The notes beneath the pieces were generated by a model. It saw only the letters and a program-made list of their open reading frames with translations, was not told the DNA's origin and did not search any database. Positions 41,677 through 50,117 of a stretch of DNA of 64,000 nucleotides are shown here, piece after piece. Position numbers and translations under genes: made by a program. Location of the stretch: NCBI RefSeq assembly GCF_002043095.1, contig NZ_MVOC01000038.1, positions 1 to 64,000 on the forward strand, written 5' to 3'. Every line of letters starts with the position of its first letter. Position 1 is the stretch's first letter. Origin of the DNA: Mycobacterium sp. AT1 (GTDB taxonomy: Bacteria; Actinomycetota; Actinomycetes; Mycobacteriales; Mycobacteriaceae).

Positions 41677-41826
41677 TCAGTCGGCCTCGTTGACGTCACC
41701 AGGATGGGGAACGTTGTCGTCGTCGACGTAGGCCGCGTGTTCGGTGTCGACGCCTTCATGATCGCGTGGACCTTCGTTGGATCCGGCGGTCTCGACCGCA
41801 TCCGTGGCGTCACTGGGCATCGTCAT
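41677..41826 (-). CDS. small acidic protein of unknown function
   Basis: A 49-residue reading frame, too short for many gene finders, with a very strong ribosome site (CAGGAGGACA, 8 bases before ATG 41826). The product is acidic: it starts 'MTMPSDATDAVETAGSNEGP', continues with 'RDHEGVDTEHAAYVDDDNVP' and ends 'HPGDVNEAD'. No membrane segment, signal peptide or Cys. The acidic, low-complexity composition suggests a disordered protein. It is convergent with the SDR gene. No family recognised; gene status rests on the ribosome site and composition. Confidence 0.55.
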   Translation of the reverse strand: MTMPSDATDAVETAGSNEGPRDHEGVDTEHAAYVDDDNVPHPGDVNEAD

Positions 41827-41999
41827 TGCGTGTCCTCCTGGTCAACCCGGGGGGTATGTCCCGCCGGCGTGCGTCGGTAGGCACATGCCCCGTCTGCGGT
41901 GGGCTTAATCAGGAAGAGGTACCACGTCGCCGGAGAAGCCTGAGTCATCCGCCAGTTGGTCCCGTTACCGTGCAACTGAGGCGCGTGCGGCCTCCTCGG

Positions 42000-42416
42000 T
42001 CAGGCCTGGTCGTTGTTCTTGTACGCACCCCAGCCATGCACCCGGTCGACTTCGATGAGTGCGCTGACGCGTGCCCGGTCTCGTCGTGGGTAGGGCTTTC
42101 CCTGGTAGTGCTGAGACACCGCGTCGATGTCTGCCATGCCTTCGTCGTCGTAAATGTCCACGACTCGGCCGATGAGGGTGATGTGGGTGTACCAACTGGC
42201 CTCGTCGAGCACGGTGAGCGACACCCGTGGGTCCTTGCGCATGTGTCCCAGGCGCTTTCGTCCGACATCCATGTTCACCAAGATGTGATCGTCTCGCAGC
42301 AGGTACCACGTCGCGGCGGAAACGGGGTGTCCGTCGCTGCGGATCGTGCTGATCACCGCGGGGTTGGGTTTGGCCAGCATGGCCTTTTCGTCGTCCGTCA
42401 ATTTCGTCGATGGCAT
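42000..42416 (-). CDS. PPOX-class F420-dependent oxidoreductase-like protein
   Basis: A 138-residue split-barrel protein: 'DEKAMLAKPNPAVISTIRSD', 'GHPVSAATWYLLRDDHILVN', 'KRLGHMRKDPRVSLTVLDEA' and 'THITLIGRVVDIYDD' follow the PPOX/F420 family (Rv1155-like). It probably binds F420 or FMN and reduces a small molecule. ATG 42416 has an AAGGGAG ribosome site. The next piece upstream is an amidohydrolase remnant. Confidence 0.83.
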   Translation of the reverse strand: MPSTKLTDDEKAMLAKPNPAVISTIRSDGHPVSAATWYLLRDDHILVNMDVGRKRLGHMRKDPRVSLTVLDEASWYTHITLIGRVVDIYDDEGMADIDAVSQHYQGKPYPRRDRARVSALIEVDRVHGWGAYKNNDQA

Positions 42417-42466
42417 CTTGGTGTTCTCCCTTGCCTTGGTTTCAGGTCATTCGAGCAGCGCCGCAC

Positions 42467-42607
42467 TTACAGCCGAAGCAAGCGCTTCGCGTTCTCATAC
42501 CCAATCTTGCGCTGATCGGCTTCGGAGATATCGCAAGACTCGAAACACTCGGATGCCTCGGTCATGACTTCGTAGGGGTAGTCGACGGAGAACATGATCC
42601 GATCGGC
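42467..42607 (-). pseudogene. C-terminal remnant of an amidohydrolase (LigW/gamma-resorcylate decarboxylase type)
   Basis: Only about 46 codons remain: 'ADRIMFSVDYPYEVMTEASE' is the typical metal-ligand strand near the end of ACMSD/LigW-type amidohydrolases (R-I-x-F-x-x-D-Y-P-Y), and 'KIGYENAKRLLRL' is their usual last helix. The rest of the gene is missing; the upstream neighbour is an intact WYL regulator whose stop lies 14 bases away. This is decay or a deletion scar. Confidence 0.72.
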
Positions 42608-42620
42608 GCACCCGGCTCCG

Positions 42621-43313
42621 TCACCCGAGCCGCCGCGTGCGCCATCGCGACAGATCCTCGTCCAGCACCGCGGGATCACGTTCGGGGAATACCTCTCCGG
42701 TCATCTCCAGGTGCCGGATGCGGTCGAGGTGAAATCCGCGGATGCCGTGGCGGAGCCGGCACCAGCCCAAGAACATCCACGAATCCCCTCCGCGCAGCAG
42801 ACCCATCGCCTCCACGTCACGGGTGGTGTGGGTCTGGCCGTCCTCGGAGGTGTAGTCCAACCGCATGACCCGGCGCGCGGCGATCGCCTCGGGAATCAGG
42901 GTGACCGCCGCCTCGGACGGTGACCGGGCGTCGATGACGAACATCGACGCCAATGCCTCGTCGACCGGGGCGAGTTGATCCTCCCGGCTGATCGCGAGGA
43001 CCTTCGCCCTCGCCCGCCGCGCTGCCGCGCCGTACGGCGAGTTCTCCAGCAAGCCAAGGCCGGCGAGCACCGCGAGTGACTCCGGCACCGTGAGATTCAG
43101 CGGAGGAAGGGAGTGCTCACGCAGGATCGAATAGCCGCCCGACGCCCCATGGTCGGCGTAGACCGGGACCCCGGCGAGTTGCAGGGATTGGATGTCACGC
43201 TCGATCGTGCGCTTGGACACCTCGAACTCCTCGGCGAGCCGAGCGGCCGACAGCGGCCGGCGTGATCCCCGCAGCAGATCCACCAGCGCGTACAACCGCT
43301 CGGCTCTCCTCAT
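42621..43313 (-). CDS. WYL-domain transcriptional regulator (YafY-like)
   Basis: A 230-residue regulator: N-terminal winged helix ('MRRAERLYALVDLLRGSRRP', 'RLAEEFEVSKRTIERDIQSL') and a WYL domain ('MRLDYTSEDGQTHTTRDVEA', 'MGLLRGGDSWMFLGWCRLRH'). The WYL core residues appear as 'WMFLGWC'. Such proteins sense nucleotide or nucleic-acid ligands. ATG 43313 is chosen at the domain start. A SnoaL-like gene lies 20 bases upstream on the same strand, so they may be co-transcribed. Confidence 0.83.
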   Translation of the reverse strand: MRRAERLYALVDLLRGSRRPLSAARLAEEFEVSKRTIERDIQSLQLAGVPVYADHGASGGYSILREHSLPPLNLTVPESLAVLAGLGLLENSPYGAAARRARAKVLAISREDQLAPVDEALASMFVIDARSPSEAAVTLIPEAIAARRVMRLDYTSEDGQTHTTRDVEAMGLLRGGDSWMFLGWCRLRHGIRGFHLDRIRHLEMTGEVFPERDPAVLDEDLSRWRTRRLG

Positions 43314-43333
43314 GGACCTGAGTCTCCCCGGTC

Positions 43334-43738
43334 TCAGGTGAGGTGCGTGCGTGTCCCCGTCGTCGACCACACCTCGCGGATCAGCCCATCCTCGGTGAAG
43401 TCGAAGACGTCGATCCCGCCCGCGGCCATCGCCCCGTCCTGCACGTTCCACAGCATCCGCCCGTGCGCGCCGTCGACGGCCCGCTCGACCTCGCTGAACA
43501 CCACCTCCGGATGCTGCTCGCGATACCGATCGAGGAACCGGGCGAAGCTCTCCGCGCCCAGCACGTCGTCGCCGGGGTTCGACCCGTCCGCATTGGATAT
43601 CAGGAAGTGAATCCGGAAGTCCTCGCTGCAGATTCGACGCGCGATGTCGTGGTCCCCGTTCCACATCTCCAACCACACCGCGAGTGCCGCATCCGCAGCA
43701 GCCGAGTTCGTCTCCATTGTCTTCGTGTCTTGGTTCAT
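43334..43738 (-). CDS. SnoaL/NTF2-like protein
   Basis: A protein of 134 residues with the NTF2 fold pattern: 'AALAVWLEMWNGDHDIARRI', 'FRIHFLISNADGSNPGDDVL', 'RMLWNVQDGAMAAGGIDVFD' and 'DGLIREVWSTTGTRTHLT'. Such proteins are isomerases, hydrolases or ligand-binding proteins. The start could be ATG 43756, 43738 or 43717; none has a clear ribosome site. It lies 20 bases before the WYL regulator and is likely co-transcribed. Confidence 0.75.
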   Translation of the reverse strand: MNQDTKTMETNSAAADAALAVWLEMWNGDHDIARRICSEDFRIHFLISNADGSNPGDDVLGAESFARFLDRYREQHPEVVFSEVERAVDGAHGRMLWNVQDGAMAAGGIDVFDFTEDGLIREVWSTTGTRTHLT

Positions 43739-43808
43739 GACGTCAGCGTCGGGCATCGTCGCGACAACGGTATGTCGGTGTTCGCGTTCGACGTTTCGGG
43801 CCATCGGG

Positions 43809-43940
43809 TCAAGATGTTCTGCCCCACCGCGCCGATCCCGTGGGACGAGGGAACGCCGGCACCATCAATGCGATTGCACGGCCGTTTCCGCTACCGCCGC
43901 CGGTGACCAAGACCGTCGTTCCTGTAAACGCCCCCCGCAA
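43809..43940 (-). pseudogene. N-terminal remnant of an SDR gene
   Basis: About 26 codons read as a short-chain dehydrogenase N-terminus: 'LRGAFTGTTVLVTGGGSGNG' followed by 'RAIALM', an intact TGxxxGxG cofactor motif. After that the frame runs into unrelated sequence and stops at 43809. There is no catalytic region, so this is a scar of a deleted SDR. No start codon better than TTG is present. The rest of the gap to 44146 shows nothing else. Confidence 0.6.
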
Positions 43941-44146
43941 ATCGACGTCGACTGACCACGTGCACCACGGCTGGCGGTCAGATCATCGTCGATAATCTGC
44001 GTGAATCACGGCCGTTGGCGAAAGTGGCAAAACCGTTGTGGCGCACGATAACCAACGTGAATGACCCCATCGGCGCCGTACCCTTCCTGAATCCATGACA
44101 CCCCGTATAGCTTTTCTCGAATGGGTTCATCAGCCAGGCGAGCCTC

Positions 44147-44698
44147 GTGACCGAACAGTCCGTGACGTCCGCTTCGCCGCAATTGGCCGAGCCTTCCTCG
44201 CCAAGTCGCACGCCGTGGTACGTCAGTTCTGCTCCACCTCGGCAGAGGCTGAGGGTGATCGTCGTCGAGACCATCGCGAGCTTGGTGGCGCTCGCCATCG
44301 TGGGGGCGCTGACGGTCTTCACCCACGATCCCTGGTTGATCCCGCCGTTCGCCGCGAGCATGGCGCTGGTCGTCGGCGGCGCACACTTCCCACTCGCTCA
44401 GCCCCGCAACGTCATTGGCGGACACGTGGCGTCGGCGACCGTCGGCGTTCTCGTCGGTTTGATCGGCATCGATGTGCTTTGGGCCGGTGCGCTCGCCGGA
44501 GCGTTGGCTCTCGGCGCGATGAAGCTCCTACGGATGTCGCATTCCCCGGCCGCCGCCACCGCGATGATCGCGGTCGTCCCCGTCATCCCCCGATGGGAGT
44601 TCGTCGTTCTGGTGGGCTCTGCGGCGGTGATCCTGATTGCAGTGGGGTTGGTGGGCAACAAGCTCAACGGGGTGAACTACCCCCACTACTGGTGGTGA
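44147..44698 (+). CDS. HPP-family membrane protein
   Basis: A 183-residue integral membrane protein with four predicted helices after a 35-residue cytosolic N-terminus. 'VIVVETIASLVALAIVGAL', 'DPWLIPPFAASMALVVGG' and 'PLAQPRNVIGGHVASATVGV' are the HPP family core; some HPP proteins transport nitrite or other small anions. The end is 'NGVNYPHYWW'. GTG 44147 is used. Transport substrate unknown; no linked nitrogen genes visible. Confidence 0.78.
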   Translation: MTEQSVTSASPQLAEPSSPSRTPWYVSSAPPRQRLRVIVVETIASLVALAIVGALTVFTHDPWLIPPFAASMALVVGGAHFPLAQPRNVIGGHVASATVGVLVGLIGIDVLWAGALAGALALGAMKLLRMSHSPAAATAMIAVVPVIPRWEFVVLVGSAAVILIAVGLVGNKLNGVNYPHYWW

Positions 44699-44719
44699 CG
44701 GCAGGGGAGCGGGCGTGCC

Positions 44720-45676
44720 CTAAGCCCGGGCGACGACGATGCGGCCGAACGGCGTCGACGCCACCCGATCGAGGACGAAGCCCGCAGCCTCGGCCTCGGC
44801 GGTCAAATCCTCGGCCGACCGCGCAAACGGCACGCCCCAGCCGGTGAAGACCAGCCGCCGCAATGCGAACGCATCCCGCTCGACGCCGGCCTCGGGCAGG
44901 CGCTCCAATTCCTGCATGTAGAGCTTCGCCCCTGGCTTGAGCGCGCGTCGAATGGCAGCGAGTGTTCGAGGCCGCGTGTCCGTCGGGAAGAACGGCTGCG
45001 CCCAGAACGCCGCATCGAATTCGTCCTGCACCTCGAGATCGCGCGCGTCCATGCACCGGATGTCCGCCCGGTCGGCCACGCCGAGGGCAGCGGCCCTGCG
45101 TGCGCCCTCGGCGGCCACGGCTGGCACCAATTCGATTCCGACGGCCCGCATCCCGGGCAACGTTTGCGCAGTCGAGAGCACGAAGCTGCCGACGCCACAA
45201 CCGACGTCGAGGTAGCGGCCGTCGACCAGCGCATCGCGGAAGTCTGGAAGCGCGTCCAACAGCTGACCGAACATGGCCCGCGAGGTAGCCGACGGGCGTA
45301 GCCCGTACGCGTTGGCGACGGTGAGCGCACTGTCCGGCCCCGACGACACACCGTGGACCGCATCGGCCACTAGCCGACTCATCATCTGCGCCTCGTCGAG
45401 CAGACTGTCCAAGGAGAAGGGGGCGTCATCGGAGAGCAGCGCGGCATACTCCGGGGCCAATGCCACTCCCTGGTCGGTCGGCCGCACGACGCCAATGGCT
45501 TCCAACGCGGCCACCACGTCTCGCAGCCGGTCGGTGGGAAGCAACGTGAACTTGGCCAACTCATCCAGGCTCCTGGGTTCGGTGAGGTAGGTCGTCCACT
45601 GTCGTTCGTGCACTGCCGAAAGCAAGGCGAGCGCCTGTGCCCCCGCCGACCACGCCTTCACCTGAATCATTTGCAT
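44720..45676 (-). CDS. SAM-dependent methyltransferase (O-methyltransferase type)
   Basis: A 318-residue methyltransferase with an N-terminal winged-helix dimerisation part ('MIQVKAWSAGAQALALLSAV', 'FTLLPTDRLRDVVAALEAIG') and a Rossmann catalytic part ('RYLDVGCGVGSFVLSTAQ' SAM motif I, 'DIRCMDARDLEVQDEFDAAF'). The layout matches plant-type or actinobacterial O- or C-methyltransferases. ATG 45676 is preferred; GTG 45700 is possible. Substrate unknown; convergent with the HPP gene. Confidence 0.8.
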   Translation of the reverse strand: MQMIQVKAWSAGAQALALLSAVHERQWTTYLTEPRSLDELAKFTLLPTDRLRDVVAALEAIGVVRPTDQGVALAPEYAALLSDDAPFSLDSLLDEAQMMSRLVADAVHGVSSGPDSALTVANAYGLRPSATSRAMFGQLLDALPDFRDALVDGRYLDVGCGVGSFVLSTAQTLPGMRAVGIELVPAVAAEGARRAAALGVADRADIRCMDARDLEVQDEFDAAFWAQPFFPTDTRPRTLAAIRRALKPGAKLYMQELERLPEAGVERDAFALRRLVFTGWGVPFARSAEDLTAEAEAAGFVLDRVASTPFGRIVVARA

Positions 45677-45945
45677 GACTAGGAGACGTTCGCGTGCCAC
45701 GGTTGCATTCGGGCTGGGTCGACATCGTGGTGATCGTCACACCGAAGAGCCGCGGCGACGTTGGTAGACACTCCGCCGTAGGAATTGCAGCGAGTTCTTA
45801 CTCCAGCAGCCCACCGTCGGGACACCGTCGCTTTGATTCTGCGCACGAGCAGAGGCTGACGCGATCGACACGCATGGCCCGTGTCGACTGAGAACGGGGA
45901 GCTGTCAACACACGAAAGTAGCTGCAAAACAACTATTTTCGACCT

Positions 45946-46752
45946 CTACTGATCTCGCCAAGTGAGCACCGCCTTCAGAGATGCAAGGTCGTAACCGTTG
46001 GCCGGAGTGAGTTCGGTCTGGAACAAGGTGACTCCTGCCTCCCGGAAGGCGTCGGCGCCGTCGGCGTCCTTCCACAGCGTCGAGCGTTCGATGTCGGCGC
46101 CGTTGCGGCCGAACGTCGCTGCGAGCTCGTCGACGCGGTCGCTGGACTTGCGGAAGGCGTCGAGGTCCGTGAATGCGTGCCAGATGTCAGCGTGCCGGGC
46201 AACGGCGGGCAGCGAGCGTTTCGGGCCCGTCCCGCCGATGAGGATCGGCAGCTTGCGCACGGGCGGGGGGATCAGTGCGGCGAGCCGGTTCTCGATGCGG
46301 ATCAGGCTCTCGTCGAACAGGTCGAAGCGGGATCCGAAGGTGCCGAAGTCGTAACCGTAAGTGGTGTAGTCCTTTTCGTACCATCCCGCGCCGAGGCCGA
46401 GGATGAGCCGGCCGCCGCTGATGTGGTCGACGGTGCGCGCCATGTCAGCGAGCAGGTCCGCGTTGCGGTAGCCGACGCCAGTGACGAGGAGCCCGATCTC
46501 GGCGTGTGAGGTGATCTCGCCCCACGACGCGAGCGCGGTCCAACCCTCGAAGTTCGCGACGTCGGGCTGCTTGTCGAACATGACCGGCTTGCCGTCGACG
46601 AGGCCCTTCATCGCCGGGCGATGGAAGTGGTCGTAGCCGAAGATCACATCGACGCCGAGGTCGTCAGCGGCCAGGACGGCCTCGCGCCAGGTGGCGTAGT
46701 CGGGCGTGCCGCCGGGCTGGATCTGTACTGCGACGCGGACGGGACGGGTCAT
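45946..46752 (-). CDS. LLM-class F420-dependent oxidoreductase
   Basis: A 268-residue luciferase-like enzyme: 'VRVAVQIQPGGTPDYATWRE', 'LGVDVIFGYDHFHRPAMKG', 'ASWGEITSHAEIGLLVTGVG' and 'ISGGRLILGLGAGWYEKDYT' are F420-dependent LLM marks. The C-terminal part reads 'LPILIGGTGPKRSLPAVARH'. It uses reduced or oxidised F420 on an unknown alcohol or alkene. It stands alone in the same direction as the GMC gene, 106 bases downstream of it. Confidence 0.85.
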   Translation of the reverse strand: MTRPVRVAVQIQPGGTPDYATWREAVLAADDLGVDVIFGYDHFHRPAMKGLVDGKPVMFDKQPDVANFEGWTALASWGEITSHAEIGLLVTGVGYRNADLLADMARTVDHISGGRLILGLGAGWYEKDYTTYGYDFGTFGSRFDLFDESLIRIENRLAALIPPPVRKLPILIGGTGPKRSLPAVARHADIWHAFTDLDAFRKSSDRVDELAATFGRNGADIERSTLWKDADGADAFREAGVTLFQTELTPANGYDLASLKAVLTWRDQ

Positions 46753-46858
46753 GGATTCTCCTGAGTCGAGGGGAGGGCGACTCTTGAGGCAAGTTCGTTC
46801 GGCGCCGAGTTTATTCCGGATCGGCCGTTAGACCGGAGGACCGCCGGTAGTGACCGAC

Positions 46859-48553
46859 TCAGCCCAGAATCGCTCGCGCTGCGCGTTCTGCGATCAGCAT
46901 GACCGGAGCGTTGGTGTTTCCGGAGGTGATGGTGGGCATCGCCGACGCGTCGGCCACTCGTAGGCCGGCGACGCGGTACACGCGACAGTCTGTGTCGAGC
47001 ACCGTGGCGGGCGACCGCGGCACGCCGCGTGTGTCGAAGGCTCCCATCGCGCAGGTACCCACCGGATGAAAGATGGTGGTACCGAGCTCACGGGCCGCCT
47101 GCTGCAGGTCGTCGTCGCTCACCAGATGCGAGCCGGGAAGTAGTTCTTCTGGGCGGTAGCGCGCCAGGGAGGGCGCCGCCATGATTTGCCGTGTCATTCG
47201 AAGGCCGCGCACGGCGAGCTCACGATCGGCGTCGGTGGACAGGTAGTTACAGGAGATCTTGGGGGAGGCCAGCGGGTCTGCATCGGCTATCCGCACATGG
47301 CCCCGCGAGCTGGGCCGCAGATTGCACACCGACGGCGTGATCGCTCCGAAGGTATGTAGCGGTTCGCCAAACTTGGCCAAGGACAACGGCTGCACGTGCC
47401 ACTCCAGATTGGGACTGGCCAACGCGGGATCACTCTTGGCGAAGGCTCCCAGCGTGGAGGGCGGCATGGTCATGGGTCCCGATCGCAGCAACAGGTATTG
47501 AAGTCCCATGCCTGCACGGGTGATCCAATTCCGATACAGCGTGTTGACGGTCCGGGCGCCCCGCACCCGGTAGACCGTTCGCAGCTGCAGGTGGTCCTGG
47601 AGGTTTTCACCCACTCCGGGAAGGTCAACCGACACCGGCACCTGATGCTGGGTGAGCAGCCCGGCCGGCCCAAGACCCGAGGCTTGCATGAGCTGAGGCG
47701 AACCAATCGCTCCGGCGCTCAGGATCACCTCCCGGCGAGCCCGGACGTCGACGATCTGGCCGTCCTTGAGCAGTCGTACACCGGTGGCGCGATGCCGAGC
47801 GGTGGTCCAGGCACCGCGACGCTGGTCGTCCTGCACCTGGTCGTCCATCAGCAGCTTCACGGCCTGGGTGTGGGTGTAGACGGTGAGATTCGGTCGTCGG
47901 GCGACGGGATGAAGGAAGGAGTCGGCCATCGACCAGCGCCGGCCGCGCCGTTGGTTGACGTGAAAGTACGCACTGCCGGCGTTGTCCCCGCGGTTGAACT
48001 CCTCGATCGGGGCGATGCCCACCTGGGACGCGGCGGCCTGCCAAGCGTCCAAGATCTTCCAGCGCACCCGCGGCCGTTCGACGGCGACCTCGCCGCCCGC
48101 GCCGTGCCACTCGTCGGCGCCGCCGAAGTAGTCCTCTAGCTCCTTGTAGATCGCCAGGGTGTCGCCCGCACGGTCCTCGCCTCCCCAAAGCCACCGCTCG
48201 TCACCGGTGGCCTGCGCCCAAAGTTCGTAATCGGAGGCTTGTCCGCGCATGTGGATCATGGCGTTGATCGACGAGCTGCCGCCGATCACGCGGCCCCGCG
48301 CGTAGTGAATGCTGCGACCCGCCAAACCGGGGTCTGCCTCGGTCGTGAAGCACCAGTCGGTGCGTGGGTTGGCAATCGTGTACAGGTAGCCCACCGGGAC
48401 CTTGATCCAAAACCAATTGTCCTTGCCGCCAGCCTCGATCAAGAGCACACGGTGATCGGGGTTGGCACTGAGCCGGTTGGCGAGCAGACAGCCGGCACTG
48501 CCCGCCCCCACGATGACGAAGTCGAATTCGGCGACGGGGTTCATGTCCGGCAT
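46859..48553 (-). CDS. GMC-family FAD oxidoreductase (choline dehydrogenase-like)
   Basis: A 564-residue GMC oxidoreductase. FAD-binding: 'FDFVIVGAGSAGCLLANRLS', 'VLLIEAGG'; GMC signatures: 'YARGRVIGGSSSINAMIHMR' (signature 1) and 'REVILSAGAIGSPQLMQASG' (signature 2); catalytic region: 'TTIFHPVGTCAMG' and 'TITSGNTNAPVMLIAERAAR'. It oxidises an alcohol, possibly choline-like or long chain. ATG 48553 or 48544 starts it. A degraded copy of this gene lies at about 59611-59830 on the same strand. Confidence 0.87.
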   Translation of the reverse strand: MPDMNPVAEFDFVIVGAGSAGCLLANRLSANPDHRVLLIEAGGKDNWFWIKVPVGYLYTIANPRTDWCFTTEADPGLAGRSIHYARGRVIGGSSSINAMIHMRGQASDYELWAQATGDERWLWGGEDRAGDTLAIYKELEDYFGGADEWHGAGGEVAVERPRVRWKILDAWQAAASQVGIAPIEEFNRGDNAGSAYFHVNQRRGRRWSMADSFLHPVARRPNLTVYTHTQAVKLLMDDQVQDDQRRGAWTTARHRATGVRLLKDGQIVDVRARREVILSAGAIGSPQLMQASGLGPAGLLTQHQVPVSVDLPGVGENLQDHLQLRTVYRVRGARTVNTLYRNWITRAGMGLQYLLLRSGPMTMPPSTLGAFAKSDPALASPNLEWHVQPLSLAKFGEPLHTFGAITPSVCNLRPSSRGHVRIADADPLASPKISCNYLSTDADRELAVRGLRMTRQIMAAPSLARYRPEELLPGSHLVSDDDLQQAARELGTTIFHPVGTCAMGAFDTRGVPRSPATVLDTDCRVYRVAGLRVADASAMPTITSGNTNAPVMLIAERAARAILG

Positions 48554-48908
48554 TGTTCCTCTATAGCGTCAATGCGGGTCCTAGTGTGCGAGACCCGCCC
48601 GGACGCACACAGAGCGACAATGTGATGGTGCGGCGTCGGCCTGTGCCTTCTCGCCTCCCCACACGTTCCGCCGCATCGAGACCACAACCACCATGATGCG
48701 GTTCTACGCCGGACCAACACGTCTGGTGACCGACGAACTGACTACCTTCCGCTGCCCGACGAAGCTGCGTCAGAGTTGTTTCAGGTTGTGGCGCAGGGTT
48801 AGGTGAAGAACCACCAGCGGAACCCGCCATGACGCAGTTCACAGGTCGGCGCTTTCACCGATCAACACTGGCCACTTCCGCGGCGGTCGGTCGACAACCG
48901 AATGGAAT
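48554..48908. other. 355-base gap, nothing recognised
   Basis: No domain, convincing frame, RNA gene or strong hairpin was recognised. It contains the promoter region of the GMC gene. Confidence 0.4.
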
Positions 48909-49682
48909 CTACCCGGTAGGGCGACTCACTGCCTTGAGCATGTAACCGCAACCCCGTACCGTGCGAATCATCGGCTGATGCCCCGAGTCGACTTTTTTCC
49001 GAAGGTAAGAAATGAACAACTCGACGATGTTCGTATTGCCCCCGAAGTCATAACCCCATACTTCTTCCAAGAGCTTCGGTTTGGACACAATCCGGTTGGC
49101 GTTCAGCATGAGTAGCCGCAAGAGCCGATATTCAGTTGCCGTTAGCGACACCGGTTTGCCACCACGGGTGGCCTCGTGACTGAACTCGTTGAGGATCAAA
49201 TCGCCGACCTCGATGATTCCGGACTCCACACCAAGCCCGGAACGCTTTATCAAGGAGCGCAGCCGCAGCACCACTTCCTCGATATGGAATGGCTTCGTGA
49301 CATAGTCGTCACACCCTTGCGCCAAACCCTCTATACGACTTTCGGGCGCGGTCAAGGTGCTCAGCAGCATTACCGGGATTGTGGGTCGACTGGCCCGTAG
49401 ACCTCGCATCACCTCCAGGCCGTCGAGACCTGGCAGGTCGACTTCGATGACGACGAGATCGGGTGGATCGCTCCGCCCCATGTGAAGGGCGCCGGGGCCG
49501 TCGGTCGCAACCGATACGTGCCAACCCTCGCGGCGAAGTGCGAAGCTGACCAGTTCCGTGGCCAGGGGGTCGACGTCGACGATCAGTGCGTGTATGGGTT
49601 CGCCGCTCGCACGAACCATTGGGACCGGTACGTGGTGGCCGTAGCTCTGGGTCCCCCAGGGCGGTTCCGAGATCGTCGTCAT
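48909..49682 (-). CDS. OmpR-family response regulator with atypical receiver
   Basis: A 257-residue protein: ~30 variable residues, a receiver domain ('PIHALIVDVDPLATELVSFA' to about residue 145) and a winged-helix output domain ('PVSLTATEYRLLRLLMLNAN', 'NTNIVELFISYLRKKVDSG', 'IRTVRGCGYML'). The receiver is unusual: in 'DLVVIEVDLPGLDG' Glu occupies the place of the phosphoacceptor Asp, and one residue of the acidic pair reads Val ('VDVDP'). The conserved Lys is kept ('YVTKPF'). No histidine kinase gene is adjacent. ATG 49682 is chosen over 49688 and the farther upstream start because of spacing to AGGGA. It may be active without phosphorylation. Confidence 0.8.
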   Translation of the reverse strand: MTTISEPPWGTQSYGHHVPVPMVRASGEPIHALIVDVDPLATELVSFALRREGWHVSVATDGPGALHMGRSDPPDLVVIEVDLPGLDGLEVMRGLRASRPTIPVMLLSTLTAPESRIEGLAQGCDDYVTKPFHIEEVVLRLRSLIKRSGLGVESGIIEVGDLILNEFSHEATRGGKPVSLTATEYRLLRLLMLNANRIVSKPKLLEEVWGYDFGGNTNIVELFISYLRKKVDSGHQPMIRTVRGCGYMLKAVSRPTG

Positions 49683-50117
49683 TCTCATATCCCTACGGTC
49701 GACTTGGTCGGCCAACTTTCCGGCGTTTCCACCTGGCCCGCCTCGACGAGCCAGCTCGACGACATCAGTCCTCGCCTCAATCTGCCATCGGCAACCAGCA
49801 AATCGAGGGAGCGGACACGCCTAATTGGCGGTCCATCCCTCTGGCTCGCGACAACTGCTGTTCACGACGTAGAAGATAGCATGTTAGTTGTTTCATAACA
49901 TCGTAACTTAGCCCTGTAAGCAGCGAGTTTCATGACTGCTCGAACCTTGGGTAACTTCCGCCTCGATGAATCGCAAGTGCGGGATGGGGACGTGCGTGCT
50001 GTGGCGCGCTCCCACGTGCGTGCGCATAGTGAACGGGCAAGCTGGCTGCCGAGACGGTGGCAGCCGGCTTCGTCACGTCCTGAATCGGGTGAATGCCCTG
50101 GCGCGAGTGCGCACTAC
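49683..50117. other. 435-base gap with AT-rich palindrome upstream of the response regulator
   Basis: No gene recognised. ATGTTA (49881-49886) and TAACAT (49896-49901) form an inverted repeat with a 9-base spacer inside an AT-rich patch about 200 bases upstream of the response-regulator start; this could be a regulatory site or promoter. Otherwise only short incoherent frames. Confidence 0.35.

Noticed and set aside
41855..41960. Plus-strand 'TCPVCGGLNQ' zinc-ribbon-like text
   Set aside because: Too short, no start signal, and the surrounding frame is Arg-rich without domain support.
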